In this document: piece after piece, positions 11,263-22,527 of the stretch
Position numbering within the stretch: position 1 is the stretch's first letter
How the letters are laid out: each line of letters opens with the position of its first letter
From: Patagioenas fasciata
Taxonomy: Eukaryota > Chordata > Aves > Columbiformes > Columbidae
Assembly (NCBI RefSeq): GCF_037038585.1
Contig: NC_092559.1
Coordinates: forward strand, 24,724,488-24,788,487
DNA: 64,000 nucleotides
Direction of reading: 5' to 3'
Notes under the pieces: model-generated
What the model saw: the letters and a program-made list of their open reading frames with translations, nothing else
Told to the model about the DNA's origin: nothing
Database searches by the model: none
Position numbers and translations under genes: made by a program

Positions 11263-11267
11263 ATAGA

Positions 11268-12427
11268 TCATAAAATCATAGAATAGTTTAGATTGGAAAG
11301 GACCATCAAAGGTCATCTAGTCCAACCCTACTGCAAGAACATCTTCAACTAGATCAAGTTACTCAGAGCCCTGTCCAGCCCAGCCTTGAATGTCTCCAGG
11401 GATGGGGCACCTACCGCCTCTCTGGGTAACCCGTTCCAGTGTTTTACCACCCCCATTGTAAAAAAATTCTTCCTCATGTCTAGCCTGAATCTCCCCTTCT
11501 TTAGTTTAAAACCATTACCCTTTGTCTTATTGTAACAGGCCGCTTTTAAGTACTGAAAGGCCTCAATAAGGTCTCCCTGGAGCCTTCTCTTTTCGAGGCT
11601 GAACAACCCCATCTCTCTCAACCTGTTCTCATAGGAGAGGTGTTCCATCCCTCTGATCATTTTTGTGGCCCTCCTCTGGACCCTCTCCAACAGGTCCATA
11701 TCTTTCCTGTAATAAGTAATGATGCAGTACTTGAGGTGGGGTCTCACCAGAGCAGAGGGACAGAATCATCTCCCTCAACCTGCTGGCCACGCTTCTTTTG
11801 ATGCAGTCCAAGATACAATAGCCCTTCTGGGCTGCAAGTGCACATTGCTGGCTCATGTCCAATCTTTCATCCACCAGTACCCCCAAGTCCTTCTCTGCAG
11901 GGCTGCTCTCAATCCCTTCATTCATCAACCTGTATTGATACCGGGGGTTGCCCTGACCCAGGTACATGACCTTGCACTTAGCCTTGTTGAACCTCATGAG
12001 GTTTGCATGGGCCCACTTCTGAAGCTTGCCCAGGTCCCTGTAGATGGCATCCCATCCCTCAGGTGTGTCAACGGCACCACTCAGCTTGGTGTACTCCACA
12101 AACTTGCCGAGGCTGCATGCAATCCCGCTGTCTATGTCACTGATGAAGATATTAAATAGTACTGGTCCCAGTACAGACTTGTAACCAGTGTCCATCCAGA
12201 CACTGAGCCATTAACCACTACCCCCTGGATGTGAATATCCAGTCAACTCCTCATCCACTGAACAGTTCACCCATCAAATCCATATCTCTCCAATTTAGAG
12301 GGAAGGATGTTGTGTGGGACCATGTCAAAGGCTTTACAGAAGTCAAGATAAATGACATCCATAGCCCTTCCTTTGTCCACTGATGTACTCACTCCATCAA
12401 GGTCAATAGGTTGATCAGGCAGGACTT
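11268..12427 (-). mobile_element. CR1, older subfamily, 3' half of ORF2
   Basis: The minus-strand 3' end lies near 11268-11300. The C-terminal RT domain is readable at 11349-11747 ([19 protein letters not shown] and [12 protein letters not shown]), and the RT palm at 11629-12195, where the catalytic FADD is altered to F-V-E-Y. A frameshift near 11690 joins them. It is 5'-truncated where LTR sequence begins at about 12428. It is more diverged than the copy at 8.94 kb. Confidence 0.88.
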
Positions 12428-12600
12428 GTGTCACTGTTTACTGCAGGGCAACAAAGTGTGGCAGATGCTCTCTATTAACCCCTGCCCTCCCCACTAAGGA
12501 AGAGGAAGAAAAGGGAGAGAGACAAGTTGGAAAGTTTAAAAAAAAAAAAAAAGCTTTACTAACAATAAACACAAGTAGTGTTCTCCTCTGTCCACCCAGT
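12428..12600 (-). mobile_element. ERVL LTR type B, fragment
   Basis: The plus strand reads TGTCACTGTTTACTGCAGGG, matching the LTR terminus at 31462. It continues through the C-rich stretch and a 16-base A run near 12537-12553, and is cut by the CR1 tail at about 12601. Confidence 0.7.
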
Positions 12601-12930
12601 TGCACGGAATCATGAGGGAATCACAGAATGGTTGGAGTTGGAAGGGACCTCTGGAGATTGTCTAGTCCAACCCATCTGCTAAAGCAGGTTCACCTAGAGC
12701 AGATCACACAGAAATGCGTCCAGGTGGTTTTTTAATGTCTCCAGAGGAGACTCCACAACCTCTCTGGACAGCCTGTTCCAGTGCTCTGTGACCCTCAAAG
12801 TAAATAAGTTTCTCTTCATGTTTACATGGAACCTCCAATGCTTCAGCCTCTGCCCATTGCCCCTCATCCTATTCTTGGGAACCACTGAAAAGAGTCTGGT
12901 CCCATCCTCTTGATACCCATCCTTGGGATA
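12601..12930 (-). mobile_element. CR1 3'-end fragment
   Basis: A minus-strand CR1 3' end. The frame at 12694-12885 encodes the conserved C-terminus ([16 protein letters not shown] to CDLL). The tail is near 12605-12630. It is 5'-truncated near 12930. Confidence 0.85.
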
Positions 12931-13290
12931 TTTACAAGCACAGAAGATACAAAAAGACCCAGCAGATCATTACCTGTCTGCAGGACTGGTGTCAGGAGTA
13001 AAAATTTGGGCTTTTTGATCATGTTTATATGACACCTAGCCTGCTGGAGACAAATAGGTTGCACCTGTCTCAAAGGGGGAAAGGATCCTTGGACAGGAGT
13101 TAGCAGGGCTCATTGAAAGAGCTTTAACCTAGATTTGAAGGGGGAAGGGGAGAAAGCCAAGTACAGTAGAGACAAACCCAATGTTTGAGGGATTGGGTGC
13201 TAGCAAGGCCCTTCTGTCTGCCATCTCAGTGGAGGTTTGCAAATGGAGAGCAGTGTGGCAGAAAAGACACGAGGGTTATTGATGTGTTAG
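12931..13290 (+). mobile_element. CR1 ORF1/ORF2 junction fragment
   Basis: The plus-strand sequence at about 13020-13160 matches the ORF1 end and ORF2 beginning of the CR1 at 52.08-52.20 kb (shared words GACAGGAGTTAGCAGGGCTC and AGATTTGAAGGGGGA). The remainder to 13290 is degenerate and holds no gene I can see. Confidence 0.6.
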
Positions 13291-14340
13291 TGTTCCTAAA
13301 AACTGGATCTCTCGTGCAGGTCCCTTGACCTTGCTTCATTTTATGGCAAAACCAGCATCCAAAAGAATATGAATTATTCATACACCTTTCTCAAAGACTT
13401 CTTTCTCTGTGTCGCCCCATACAATGATGTCGTCAATATATTGCAAGTGTTCTGGAGCTTTACCTTGTTCCAGCGTGGTCTGGATCAGTCCATAGCAGAT
13501 GGTAGGACTGTGTTTCCATCCCTGGGGCAAGCGACTCCATGTGTACTGGATGCCCCTCCAGGTGAAAGCAAACTGCGGCTTGCACTCTGCTGCTAAGGGA
13601 ATAGAGAAAAATGCATTAGCAATGTCAATTATGTCATACCACTTAGCTGCCTTTGACTCCAGTTCAAATTGAAGTTCTAACATGTCAGGCACAGCAGCAC
13701 TCAATGGTGGCGTAACTTCATTCAGGCCACGATAGTCTACAGTTAGTCTCCACTCTCCACTAGACTTACGCATTGGCCAAATTGGGCTGTTAAAAAGTGA
13801 GTGAATCTTACTGATCACACCCTGGCTCGTCAGTTGACGAATCAACTTCTGGATAGGAATCAAAGAGTCTCGATTGGTGCGATATTGCCGGCGATGCACC
13901 GTCGTGGTAGCAATTGGCACCTGCTGATCGTCAAACATCAGCAGTCCTACAGCAGAAGGGTCCTCTGAGAGACCAGGCAAAGTAGACAGCTGTTCAATAT
14001 TCTCAGTGTCCACAGCTGCTATACCAAATGCCCACCAATACCCTTTTGGGTCCTTAAAATACCCTCTCCTGAGGTAGTCTATGCCAAGGATACATGGAGC
14101 ATCTGGACCAGTCACAATGGGATGCTTTTGCCAGTTTTTTCCACTTAGGTTCATTTCAGCCTCTACTGCAGTCAGTTCCTGGGATCCCTCAGTCACTCCA
14201 GAAATACTGATGGATTGTGTTCCTTTACAGTTTGAGGGGATTATCATGCATTGAGCACCAGTGTCTACCAAAGCTTTGTACTCTTGGGGTTCTGTTGTAC
14301 CAGGCCATTGTATCTGCACAGTCCAATAAACTCTGTTGTC
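13291..14340 (-). pseudogene. pol: ERVL copy B pol fragment (PR plus N-terminal RT, open 313 codons)
   Basis: The frame at 13378-14319 is open across protease and the first half of reverse transcriptase. The aspartic protease motif ALVDTGAQC is intact at the N-terminus and the RT box YIDDIIVWG is present near the end. The frame stops shortly after, and the element is truncated at 13291 against CR1 debris, so the rest of RT, RNase H and integrase are missing. PR and RT being in one frame here suggests the ancestral gene encoded them as one polyprotein. Copies A and C have frameshifts at this point. Gag lies upstream on the same strand. Confidence 0.85.
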
Positions 14341-14469
14341 CCTTTCCTCCGCTTGGCTGGAGGCAGGACCCCTCTAATTTGTGTTATGCACAGTCTCTGG
14401 GTATGAATTAGAGGTTCCTTCAAGAGGATCAGAATCTCTTCTACCCCTTCTGGAAACTGGAGCAGCCAT

Positions 14470-16273
14470 TTTCCTAGTATTTTTCCCTTTTAACCCACGT
14501 ACTTATTCCTGAAGTTCTGAGGTAGGTCTTCCATCCCATCTCCTCATGTTTTCTCCCTGGTCACGTATGAAAAACCACAGTGTGCCTCTTTTTGTGTATT
14601 TCTTCTGTCCTCTCTCTTGAGACTGAAAACACCTTCTCCTAATAGTTGAAACATAGGTTTGTACAGGTTGTGAATGGAACTTGTCTTCTCTGAGTGCTAT
14701 GATTTCGTTCAACAGCTTTTCAAACCAGTCATCAGATTTTTCACACAGTTTCTCCACAGTCAAGGCACAACCTCATAAAGAGCTAGCAAGGCTGTCCTCA
14801 AAGTCCTGAAGCTGCTTAATCACTTCAGCAATGTTTTGTTGAGCTGCAGCTGACCAGATCATTGATGCCAATGACTTAGCATATGCCAGTGGTGCGCTTT
14901 GTACAAACCTGTGTCACAAAGGTCGTGTACAAAGGATTCTTTCTGGGTCTGTCCCCTTTTGGCTGTTTGGCTCAAAATAGATCTCCCACACAGCTAATTC
15001 TCTCAGGAACTGGATACGTCTCTCCCATAGTATACCATTTCCCTGGATTACATATAACATCTTCCTTAAAGGGAAACCTTGCCTTCATGGCTGTCAGGAG
15101 TCTACTCCAGAGGGTGGAGGGGTCATTCTCTCTTGAAATTGCCCTATCAAGGGTGGCATCCCTTGACAGAGATCCCAGCTGCTTGACTTTCCCACCTTCT
15201 AGTTCCAGACCATCAGCTCCATTATCCCAGCACTGGAGTAGCCAGGTTACAACATTCTCGCCTTCATGACAACTGAAGTCTTTTCGCATATCTTTCTGCT
15301 CACTTGGAGAAAAGGATTGATTGGTCACTTCCTCTCCTCCTTGTGTTGATGAGGATGCCTCTTGGGGTGATTATGCCCCTTGGCCATCATCTGCAGCATG
15401 AGCAGTCCTTCTTGCGACTCTCTTAACACCAGCAACTGATGCCAACATGGGCTCACCATATCTCGATTTATTTCCAGAAAATTACTGTCACCAGTATTGA
15501 CATAATTACAGTGGCTGTTGTGGTTGCAGCAGCAGCAGTGCACAGTGTGGGGGGGTAGAGTAGCTGCCTTGTCAGTCTTTGAGACTGGAGAAGCGGCAGT
15601 CGGGGGGGTTTACAGCCTTAGCTGCTTTGCTCTGTGTAGGAGCTGGAGATGCTTTGTCACTTGCTGAGGCTGTCAGGGGGGTTACGGGTACTGTAACGGT
15701 AGCTTTCGCTGCCTTGCTCCATTTGGGGCGGGCAGCAGCCATAGCCATGCCTGTTGCCGAGGCTTGAGCAAACACAACATAAGTCTCAGGAGTTAGAAAA
15801 AATGCAATCCTCTTATTTAACCTCATCTCTCTTATCACTAGCATGAACTGACACACATTCAGCAAACCTGACAATACCAACAAAGTACGGTCAAAACTCC
15901 AAGGATATTCAAAGCTCTCAAAAACATCTGTAATCTGTCCTAACGTAAAAGGAAAGGTATTATTAGTCAGTTTTTCTATAGATTGGCTTATCGAATTGAA
16001 ACAAAGGTAGGTATATTTCTCTTTAATCTCTACTGGAAGTTTCTCTAGATACAACAGTAATGAATATCAATTCATTATCGGCTGGAGTATAATAAAATAA
16101 ACCAGTGCCAAACCACAAAGTAAAATCATCACCACCATCCAGTTTCCAGATGTAATAGAATGCACAAAACTATTAGTGAAATATGACCAGCACAAATAAG
16201 GTAGTGCAGAACACAGTGTAGAGACTAATTGATACAACTTATGCCACAGCATCTTTAAACCAATGTAATTCAA
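14470..16273 (-). pseudogene. gag: ERVL copy B gag with hydrophobic N-terminal extension
   Basis: It starts at ATG 16273, about 165 bases after the PBS. The first 68 residues align without gaps to copy A, with roughly two thirds identical and most changes hydrophobic for hydrophobic. They include the LPYLCWSYF and MILLCGLALVYFII segments. After an in-frame TGA, the frame at 15572-16054 continues with a third hydrophobic segment (LLVLSGLLNVCQFMLVI) and a long Ala/Thr/Pro/Lys-rich linker. Capsid-like sequence follows at 14972-15328 (RLLTAMKARFPFKED), then a charged C-terminal part at 14503-14763. It is broken by several stops and shifts. The agreement with copy A makes the N-terminal extension a property of the family rather than a local accident. 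Confidence 0.75.
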
Positions 16274-16437
16274 TCTACTTTAATACTACTAGATGATGTC
16301 TAAAGCACACAGACCTGTGAACATCTCAACCCTATGAGCTGGCACCATGCCAAAAAATTGAATCTGCGCCACAGTATTAAAAACACCAAAATCTCCACAT
16401 TTTGCCCCTTTTTAGTGTCAAATTTTAGCGTTTTCAA

Positions 16438-16454
16438 GCCCCACATGGGGGCCA
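16438..16454 (-). other. Primer-binding site, decayed tRNA-Lys-like (ERVL copy B)
   Basis: The minus strand reads TGGCCCCCATGTGGGGC, a decayed 17-base form of the tRNA-Lys(1,2) PBS. It lies next to the LTR edge at 16462 in the same position as the PBS of copy A. Confidence 0.6.
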
Positions 16455-16461
16455 ATAGATC

Positions 16462-16763
16462 TGGCATAATTTACTACAGGGCATCAGTAAACCACAGTAG
16501 ATGCTCTCTGTTACCCCCAACCCTCCCCAACAAGGAAAGGCAATAGGAGGAAAAGGGAGAGAGACTTGCATGTTGGAAAAAGTTAAAAAATCTTTACTAA
16601 TGCTACTAATAAATAAAGAAAACAATTCAAAATGTACAAATTCAATCCTGAATGTCCCAGGGCGGCGCAGTGCTGCCCATGGCGGAGCCAGCATTGCTCC
16701 AGCAGCTACAGAGAAGGCACCTGGAAAGTCCTGGTCTGGACTCCACAGCAAACAGGAACTGGA
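16462..16763 (-). mobile_element. ERVL copy B 5' LTR (type B), truncated
   Basis: The U5 end is at 16462 next to the PBS. It carries the C-rich tract and the long A/T stretch typical of LTR type B (compare 31462, 12428, 27660). It is cut at about 16763, where plus-strand CR1 sequence begins, so its U3 is missing. Confidence 0.75.
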
Positions 16764-18000
16764 GGCCTCCCATACCCCTAGGGTGAAATCGGTGTGCTCA
16801 ATTCAGTCTCTGAAATGCCTGTATACCGATGCGTGCAGTATGGGGAATAAGCAGGATGAGTTAGAAACCTGTGGTTGGGCAGGAGACTATGACCTGGTGG
16901 CAATTATGGAGACATGGTGGGACAGCACACATGACTGCAATGTGGTCATGGATGGCTATGTCCTTTTCAGGAAAGACAGGCCAGTCAGGCGTGGTGGTGG
17001 AGTTGCTCTTTACGTGAGAGAGCAACTACAGTGTATTGAGTATTGTCCGGGCACGGATGAGGGGCGAGTTGAGAGTCTATGGGTGAAAATTAAGGGGCAG
17101 GATGGCAGGGGTGATACTGTTGTGGGTGTCTATTACAGGCCACCAGATCAGGGTGAGGAAGTTGATGAGGCCTTCTACAGGTAGCTGAGAGCAGCCTCAC
17201 AATCACAGGCCCTGGTTGTGGTGGGGGATTTTAACTTCCCTGATGTTTGCTGGAAGGACCATTCAGCCAGCCAGACACAGTCCAGGAGGTTCCTCCAGCG
17301 CACTGATGATAACTTCCTCATGCAGATGGTGGAGGAGCCAACTAGGAGAGATGCATGCTGGATCTCATCCTCACTAACAAGGAGGGTCTGGTCGAAGCAG
17401 TAAAGGTTGAGGGCTGCCTGGGTTGCAGCAACCATGAAATGGTAGAGTTCAGGATCTTGTGTGGCAGGAACAGAATAGCAAGCAGAATTGCAACCCTGGA
17501 CTTCAGCAGGGCAAACTTGGGCCTTTTCAAGCAATTGCTAGGGGAAATCCCATGGGCAAGGCTGCTTGAAGGTAAAGGGTCCCAAGATAGTTGATTAGTG
17601 TTCAGGGACTGCTTCTACTGGGCTCAAGGTCAGAGCATCCCGACACGTAGGAAGTCAAGGAAGGGAGCATGGTTAAACAGGGAGCTGCTGGGTAAGCCCA
17701 AGTGGAAGAGGAGAGTTTATAGATCATGGAAGGAGGGGCTGGCCACTTGGGGAGAATATAAGGCTGTTGTCAGAGGGTATAGGGAGGCAACTAGGAAAGC
17801 TAAGGCCTCAGAATTAAACCTGGCGAGAGGGGTCAAAGACAACAGAAAGAGTTTTTTCAAATATGTGGCAGATAGATAAAACTAACACCAGAGGCAACGT
17901 AGGCTCACTGATGAACGAGGTGGGTGCCCTGGTGACAGAAGATACAGAGAAGGCAGAGTTACTGAATGCCTTCTTTGTCTCTGTCTACTCTGCCAGAGAC
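16764..18000 (+). mobile_element. CR1 fragment: endonuclease and linker of ORF2
   Basis: Plus-strand CR1 ORF2 from the endonuclease onward. The frame at 16501-17184 (its first part is LTR) carries the apurinic-like endonuclease words METWWDS and [10 protein letters not shown]; a stop at 17182-17184 interrupts it. The [13 protein letters not shown] motif follows at 17215-17260, then a frameshift near 17350. The N-terminal part of the RT region runs to 18000, where LTR type F sequence begins. The CR1 order resumes at 18477 but from an earlier point, overlapping by about 270 bases. Confidence 0.88.
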
Positions 18001-18476
18001 TGTCATGGAGGAACCCCAAAGTTAGTTAGGGGACAACAGGGTCCAAAACAATCTTTTATTCAGTAAAATTGTTCAGGAGATTGACCGGTGAAAGATGGGG
18101 TTTTAGCTCTCCAAACTGACTGGAATACAGGTTCGGATATCAGTTGAGTAAATTATTAAGGGGCAGCAACTAATACAACAGGAGGTCCACAGTGTGCATG
18201 CACGTGGCTTCACCAACAACAATGCCAGAGCCGTCCCTGAGTCCGGGAAGAGTACACACTTGCCTGAACACACGTGGGATTATTTTAAAGGGATACACGT
18301 ACTCGTATTGAGTACAAACGTGTACACTCCCGATTCTGCGAGGATTACTTTATAATACACTCGCAATCCCGCAAGGAGAAATACACTTGCAAATGTGCAC
18401 GGAATATTACACATGCTTATGTGGAAGCACAGGAGGAAAACACACTCGCGATTATGCGAGGAAATAATTTATACAC
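18001..18476 (-). mobile_element. LTR type F fragment with inverted-repeat array
   Basis: It starts TGTCATGGAGGAACCCC, matching the terminus at 34011. It contains a decayed version of the CpG dyad array (18299-18470), including the perfect 6-bp-arm dyad GTACTCGTATTGAGTAC at 18299-18315. It is truncated at about 18476 against CR1, and no target duplication is visible. Confidence 0.75.
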
Positions 18477-19584
18477 GCCATGGAAGCAGGGGCTGGCCAC
18501 TTGGGAGGAATATAAGGCTGCTGTTAGAGGATGTAGGAAGGCAGCTAGGATAACCAAGGCCTCCTTAGAATTAAACCTGGTGAAAGGGGTCAAGGACAGC
18601 AAAAAGAGCGTTTTCAAATACATAGCAGATAAAACTAATACTACAGGCAATGTAGGCCCACTGATGAATGGGGTGGGTGCCCTGGTGACAGAAGATACAG
18701 AGAAGGCAGAATTACTGAATGCCTTCTTTGTCTCTGTCTACTCTGTCGGAGGCTGTCCTGGGGAGCCCTGTACCTCTGAGACCCCGGATGAAGCCAGGTC
18801 AATGGAGGAGTTTGCTTTAGTTGATGAGGACTGGGTTAGGGAGCTATTAAATAGTCTGGACATCCATAAATCCATGTGTCCAGATGGGATGCATCCGTGG
18901 GTGCTGAGGGAGCTGGCTGAAGTAATTGCTGGACCGCTCTCCATCATCTTTGCCAAGTCTTGGGAAACGAGAGAGGTGCCCGAGGATTGGAGGAAAGCAA
19001 ATGTCACTCCAGTCTTCAAAAAGGGCAAGAAGGAGGACCCGGGTAATTATAGACCGGTCAGCCTCACCTCCATCCCTGGGAGAGTAATGGAACAGCTTGT
19101 CCTTGATGCCATCTCAAGGCATATCAAGGATAAGAGGGTTATTAGGGGCAGTCAGCATGGCTTTACCAAGGGTAAGTCATGCTTGACCAACCTCACAGCC
19201 TTTTATGAGAATGTAACAAGGTGGATGGATGATGGCAGAGTGGTGGATGTGGTCTACCTTGACTTCAGCAAAGAGTTTGATACAGTCTCTCACAGCATCC
19301 TCACAGCTAAATTGAGGAGGTGTGGTCTGGACAATAGAGTAGTGAGATGAATTGCAAACTGGCTTAAGGAGAGAAGCCAGAGAGTGGTGGTCAATGGTGC
19401 GGAGTCTAGTTGGAGGCCAGTATCTAGTGGAGTGCCTCAGGGGTCAGTATTGGGGCCAGTATTATTCAATATATTCATTAACAATTTAGATGAGAGAATT
19501 GAGTGTACTATCAGCAGGTTTGCTGATGACACTAAGCTGGGAGGAGTGGCTGACACACCAGAAGGCTGTGCTGCCATCCAGCGC
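18477..19584 (+). pseudogene. CR1 ORF2 reverse transcriptase fragment
   Basis: The frame at 18421-19350 is open for 309 codons, with its first codons in the LTR. It covers the pre-RT region and RT blocks [20 protein letters not shown] and [20 protein letters not shown] at 19348-19350, where other copies have TGG (Trp), stops it. The downstream [10 protein letters not shown] and FADDTKLGG motifs follow in 19384-19584. The CR1 is cut at 19584 by the class II LTR and does not resume nearby. It belongs to the same young subfamily as the 52-kb copy. Confidence 0.9.
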
Positions 19585-19906
19585 TGTAGAGGGGTTGCTG
19601 TTAGATGGAGATTTGTTACCGAACCAGCCAGGAATTTCAAGGCTGGAAACAGGACCTGCCGTGGGAGAGAAGCATCTTCGAAATAACAAGGCCCCAACAT
19701 GGTGTAAATCAACAGACCTGTCAGCAGTGAGACTTCAGCACGTGGACAGCTCGTGAACATAGATGATATCCAATTAGCAAATGCATGCTTGGAGCGTGGA
19801 CGCATGATCAGAGAACAGTTGCATATATAAGGAGGTTTGTTTCTGTAATAAATGGCTTTGTGTGATTCACATTGAATCAGAATGCTGAGTCCTTTATCGT
19901 TCCAAA
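19585..19906 (+). mobile_element. Class II ERV 5' LTR (type D)
   Basis: A 322-bp LTR matching those at 46488-46835 and, in part, 29416, 30426 and 50705. It has TATATAA at 19824-19830 and AATAAA at 19847-19852. U5 ends just before the PBS at 19910. The compact size, close to alpharetroviral LTRs, fits the tRNA-Trp PBS. It abuts CR1 on its 5' side. Confidence 0.85.
19824..19830 (+). promoter_or_regulatory. TATA box of class II LTR
   Basis: TATATAA lies 17 bases upstream of the AATAAA at 19847 in the LTR. The same pair is kept in the other type D LTRs (for example the minus-strand copies near 29490, 30505 and 46570). Confidence 0.7.
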
Positions 19907-19909
19907 AAA

Positions 19910-19927
19910 TGGTGACCCCGACGTGAT
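19910..19927 (+). other. tRNA-Trp primer-binding site, perfect
   Basis: TGGTGACCCCGACGTGAT is identical over 18 bases to the avian alpharetrovirus tRNA-Trp PBS. It follows the LTR U5 end by three bases. Confidence 0.93.
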
Positions 19928-20100
19928 ACTCTGAATGGCGTCTCACTACAATCAGGGAAAAGCCTGGAGCGGCCCAGCCGGAGGCGGTTCACCTGGACTG
20001 GAGACTGGACAGAGGCGTACGGATGTCCCGGGGATAAATTCGTCGACGGATCACCGGAAAAGGTGAGCGGCTGAGGGCAGGAGGAGGGAAGAGTGAAGTT

Positions 20101-21507
20101 ATGGAGCAAAATGTATTTTCTGAAGAACAAGCCGTAGTTAAGCTCCTCCTGCATATTCTTTCTGTGAGAGGACTTAAATAGGAAGAAAGTAACATACGTA
20201 GACCGTTAGTTTGGTGTAGAATTAACAGCTACCTGGGAGAAACCGAGAAGGCTTTTAAACTTGAACTTTGGGACGATATAAGGCAGAAATTATGGAATAA
20301 GGTCAGCAATGGAGATGTTAAAGAAGCTAAATCATTAGTAACTACATGGAAGCTTATAAAAGATTTTAAGGCTGAACGGTCTGCTGCTGCTGGAGTTTTT
20401 GTAGCGTTGCAGCCTGATAAGAATCCTGAAAGTCGTTGTGAAGCTTACCCGGTTCGTGTCTTTGATACCTTCTCTACTCCATCCCCTGCTGTGCTTTCAA
20501 CACCTCTGATTGTTCAGCAGTCCGGGGCGGGGGGGAGGAAAAATGCCGAGCGGGTGTCCTCCTACAACTATTAGCAAACCCTGATGAGAACAGCAAGTCA
20601 AAAGGATTGGAATCAGACAACTTGCCCAAAGAACCTGTGAAAGCTGAGAATGCTAAAGTTGTAAACAAGTCTTTTTACCAATTTGTATCTGCTTTTACCA
20701 CCTTTTAACTCTCCAACTTCCATGAGAGAGCAGAAGGAGTCGCCGGATAAGAACTGGGCAAAAGAACTGTGTGAAATATCAGATCAGGTATTAGCGAATG
20801 AATCCAACAGTCATCAATGCGGTCATGCTGATTGTGTCGGGAAAGGGGATGCGCTTGGGAACTCAGGTTATATGAATAATTATGATGCTAGAAAGTATTG
20901 GAGAGAATGTGCACTGTTCTGACCGTTCAAGTCCGTGTTACCTGATGACTCGGAAGAGGATGAGGGTTTGCAGCATTTTCTTGGAAAGTTAAAGGAGTAT
21001 GTGTGTGAGTTGCTCTGAAATCAGATAAGAACCATGAAAGACTCAAGCAAAAGTAGACCTATGCAATATAACAGCTATAGATCATTTAGGACAGAACGAT
21101 GGGGATTAATTGAAAGGGGCAGGTATCCCCCAACTCTTGGAACAGACACTAATTAGAGGCACCACAATTGGAGGCGCAATTAGTTTCTGAAATCCTGAGG
21201 CAGTCAGCAGACCTTGCATATCAAGCTATGAGAGAGGTGCCTGAAACCAACAAAGCAGCCAAATTATTTGCAACTATTAATCAGGGTCCCAATGAGAATT
21301 ACATGCAATTTATTGACCACCTTCAAGAGGCCATCAATAAGCAGGTTGAAAACTTAGAAGCTAAGGAAGCACTGGTGTTGAAATTAGCAGTAGAGAACAC
21401 TAATGTTTGCTATCAGCATGTTATTTGCGAGTTTCACAGTACATATTATGTGCTCCTGTGTATTGCCTCTCTGAAAATCAAGCAGCTTGTCAGGAATGCG
21501 AGTTAAT
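20101..21507 (+). pseudogene. gag: Class II ERV gag
   Basis: It starts at ATG 20101, 173 bases after the PBS. The first about 30 residues resemble a betaretrovirus-type matrix start (LLLHILSVRG), but residue 2 is Glu where the related copy at 39217 has Gly, so the N-myristoylation signal is lost. Matrix and linker sequence with several stops runs to about 20920. An acidic patch (DDSEEDEG) lies near 20945-20970. Capsid follows to about 21500, with the major homology region INQGPNENYMQFIDHLQEAI at 21280-21340 inside a 112-codon frame (21168-21506). No NC zinc knuckle, protease or RT follows. It is a pseudogene. Confidence 0.8.
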
Positions 21508-21529
21508 TTTTTTATTAGTTGTTTTTAAG

Positions 21530-22162
21530 TCCGCCGTAAAACCTTCTCCCTGCTTTTCCCACTCACGCTGCAAGCAGCCCAGTGTTTACCCCCCTCCCTC
21601 CCTCTTCTCAAGGTTTTTACTTGCAAGATGGGGTCAGGAATGATTGTTTTCAGTTGTGTTCCTAAAAAATTGGTATCGGGAGGTGTTTTAAAACATAGGA
21701 AAGCACTCGGACAAGAAATCATTAAATCTTTTCAGACGGTTTTACAGGCGGGGCGATTTGAACTTCAACAAGCTGAGAGAGAATTAACTGATAACACACA
21801 GGTCAGAAAACTTGTTAAAGTCTGCAAGATGCTTTCCTTATTAACCTGTTTTCTTTGTGGGTATCTGTTTAAGCATGTTGCAATTTTGGTAGGCCTTTGT
21901 TATATGGTACGATAAGTTCACAGTCTGTTAAATCATGAGAATCCGTTGACTCAAAATGTGCATTTTGTGATAATACAGAAGATCATGAGTAATTTAGTTC
22001 TTTACTGCGTGAATGTGATGGTAAAATTTTGTGTGTAGTAGCTGTAATTTTTCTTTCTAGCACGCTAGCTTTATTCCAGTATCCAGAATTGCGTAACCCT
22101 GTGATAGGCTGTGTCTCATCTCGATGTGCTGGATTTGTATGCACACAATTGATAGGATTTAC
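21530..22162 (+). pseudogene. Class II ERV conserved block downstream of gag
   Basis: Plus-strand counterpart of 5520-6310. The frame at 21628-21915 holds the helical word ESFQTVLQ (here KSFQTVLQ) and FELQQAERELTDNTQV, then a Cys-containing hydrophobic tail. Further on lies a decayed segment (near 22050-22160) that resembles SMLALFQYPDLRN in other copies. Protease/RT motifs are absent. It ends where another LTR fragment starts (22163). Confidence 0.55.
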
Positions 22163-22527
22163 AGGTACGGGCCTGGACTAAGGTGTTTACAAAAGGTGTT
22201 TTTCCACTAATTGCTATTAAAACCACACTCAACTCATGTGAAGTTTGTCTCACTTGTTTTTCCATTCATTCACAGACCAGGCCCAAGGACACATCCCATG
22301 CACTTGGGGGCGGTTATCCGGCCCGAGATACCATTCTCGCGAGTCTGGGCTATAATTTTTTACAATTATGAGAAACATACTTCAAAATAATCTGTCCAAG
22401 GCCCTTTATATATTATTATGTCAGTATTATGTCTTTGACCGTCCAGATGGTCATTTTAGTATTGATCTTCCTTTATCATCCAGATGGCTGGAACCGCACA
22501 TCTTGCTTTCCCACGTTTTACTTTCCA
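22163..22527 (-). mobile_element. LTR type C fragment
   Basis: It shares TTTACAGGTACGGGCCTGGA and the following CCCGAGATA and TTTATCATCCAG words with 32900-33230 and, at its start, with 42160-42200. It is interrupted by minus-strand CR1 at about 22528. There is no reading frame of note. Confidence 0.6.

Noticed and set aside
12537..12553. Poly-A tail of a retrotransposed element
   Set aside because: The position corresponds to an A-rich site inside LTR type B in other copies. CR1 elements lack poly-A tails.
15579..15767. Short Ala/Leu-rich plus-strand frame
   Set aside because: Antisense of the low-complexity gag linker of copy B.
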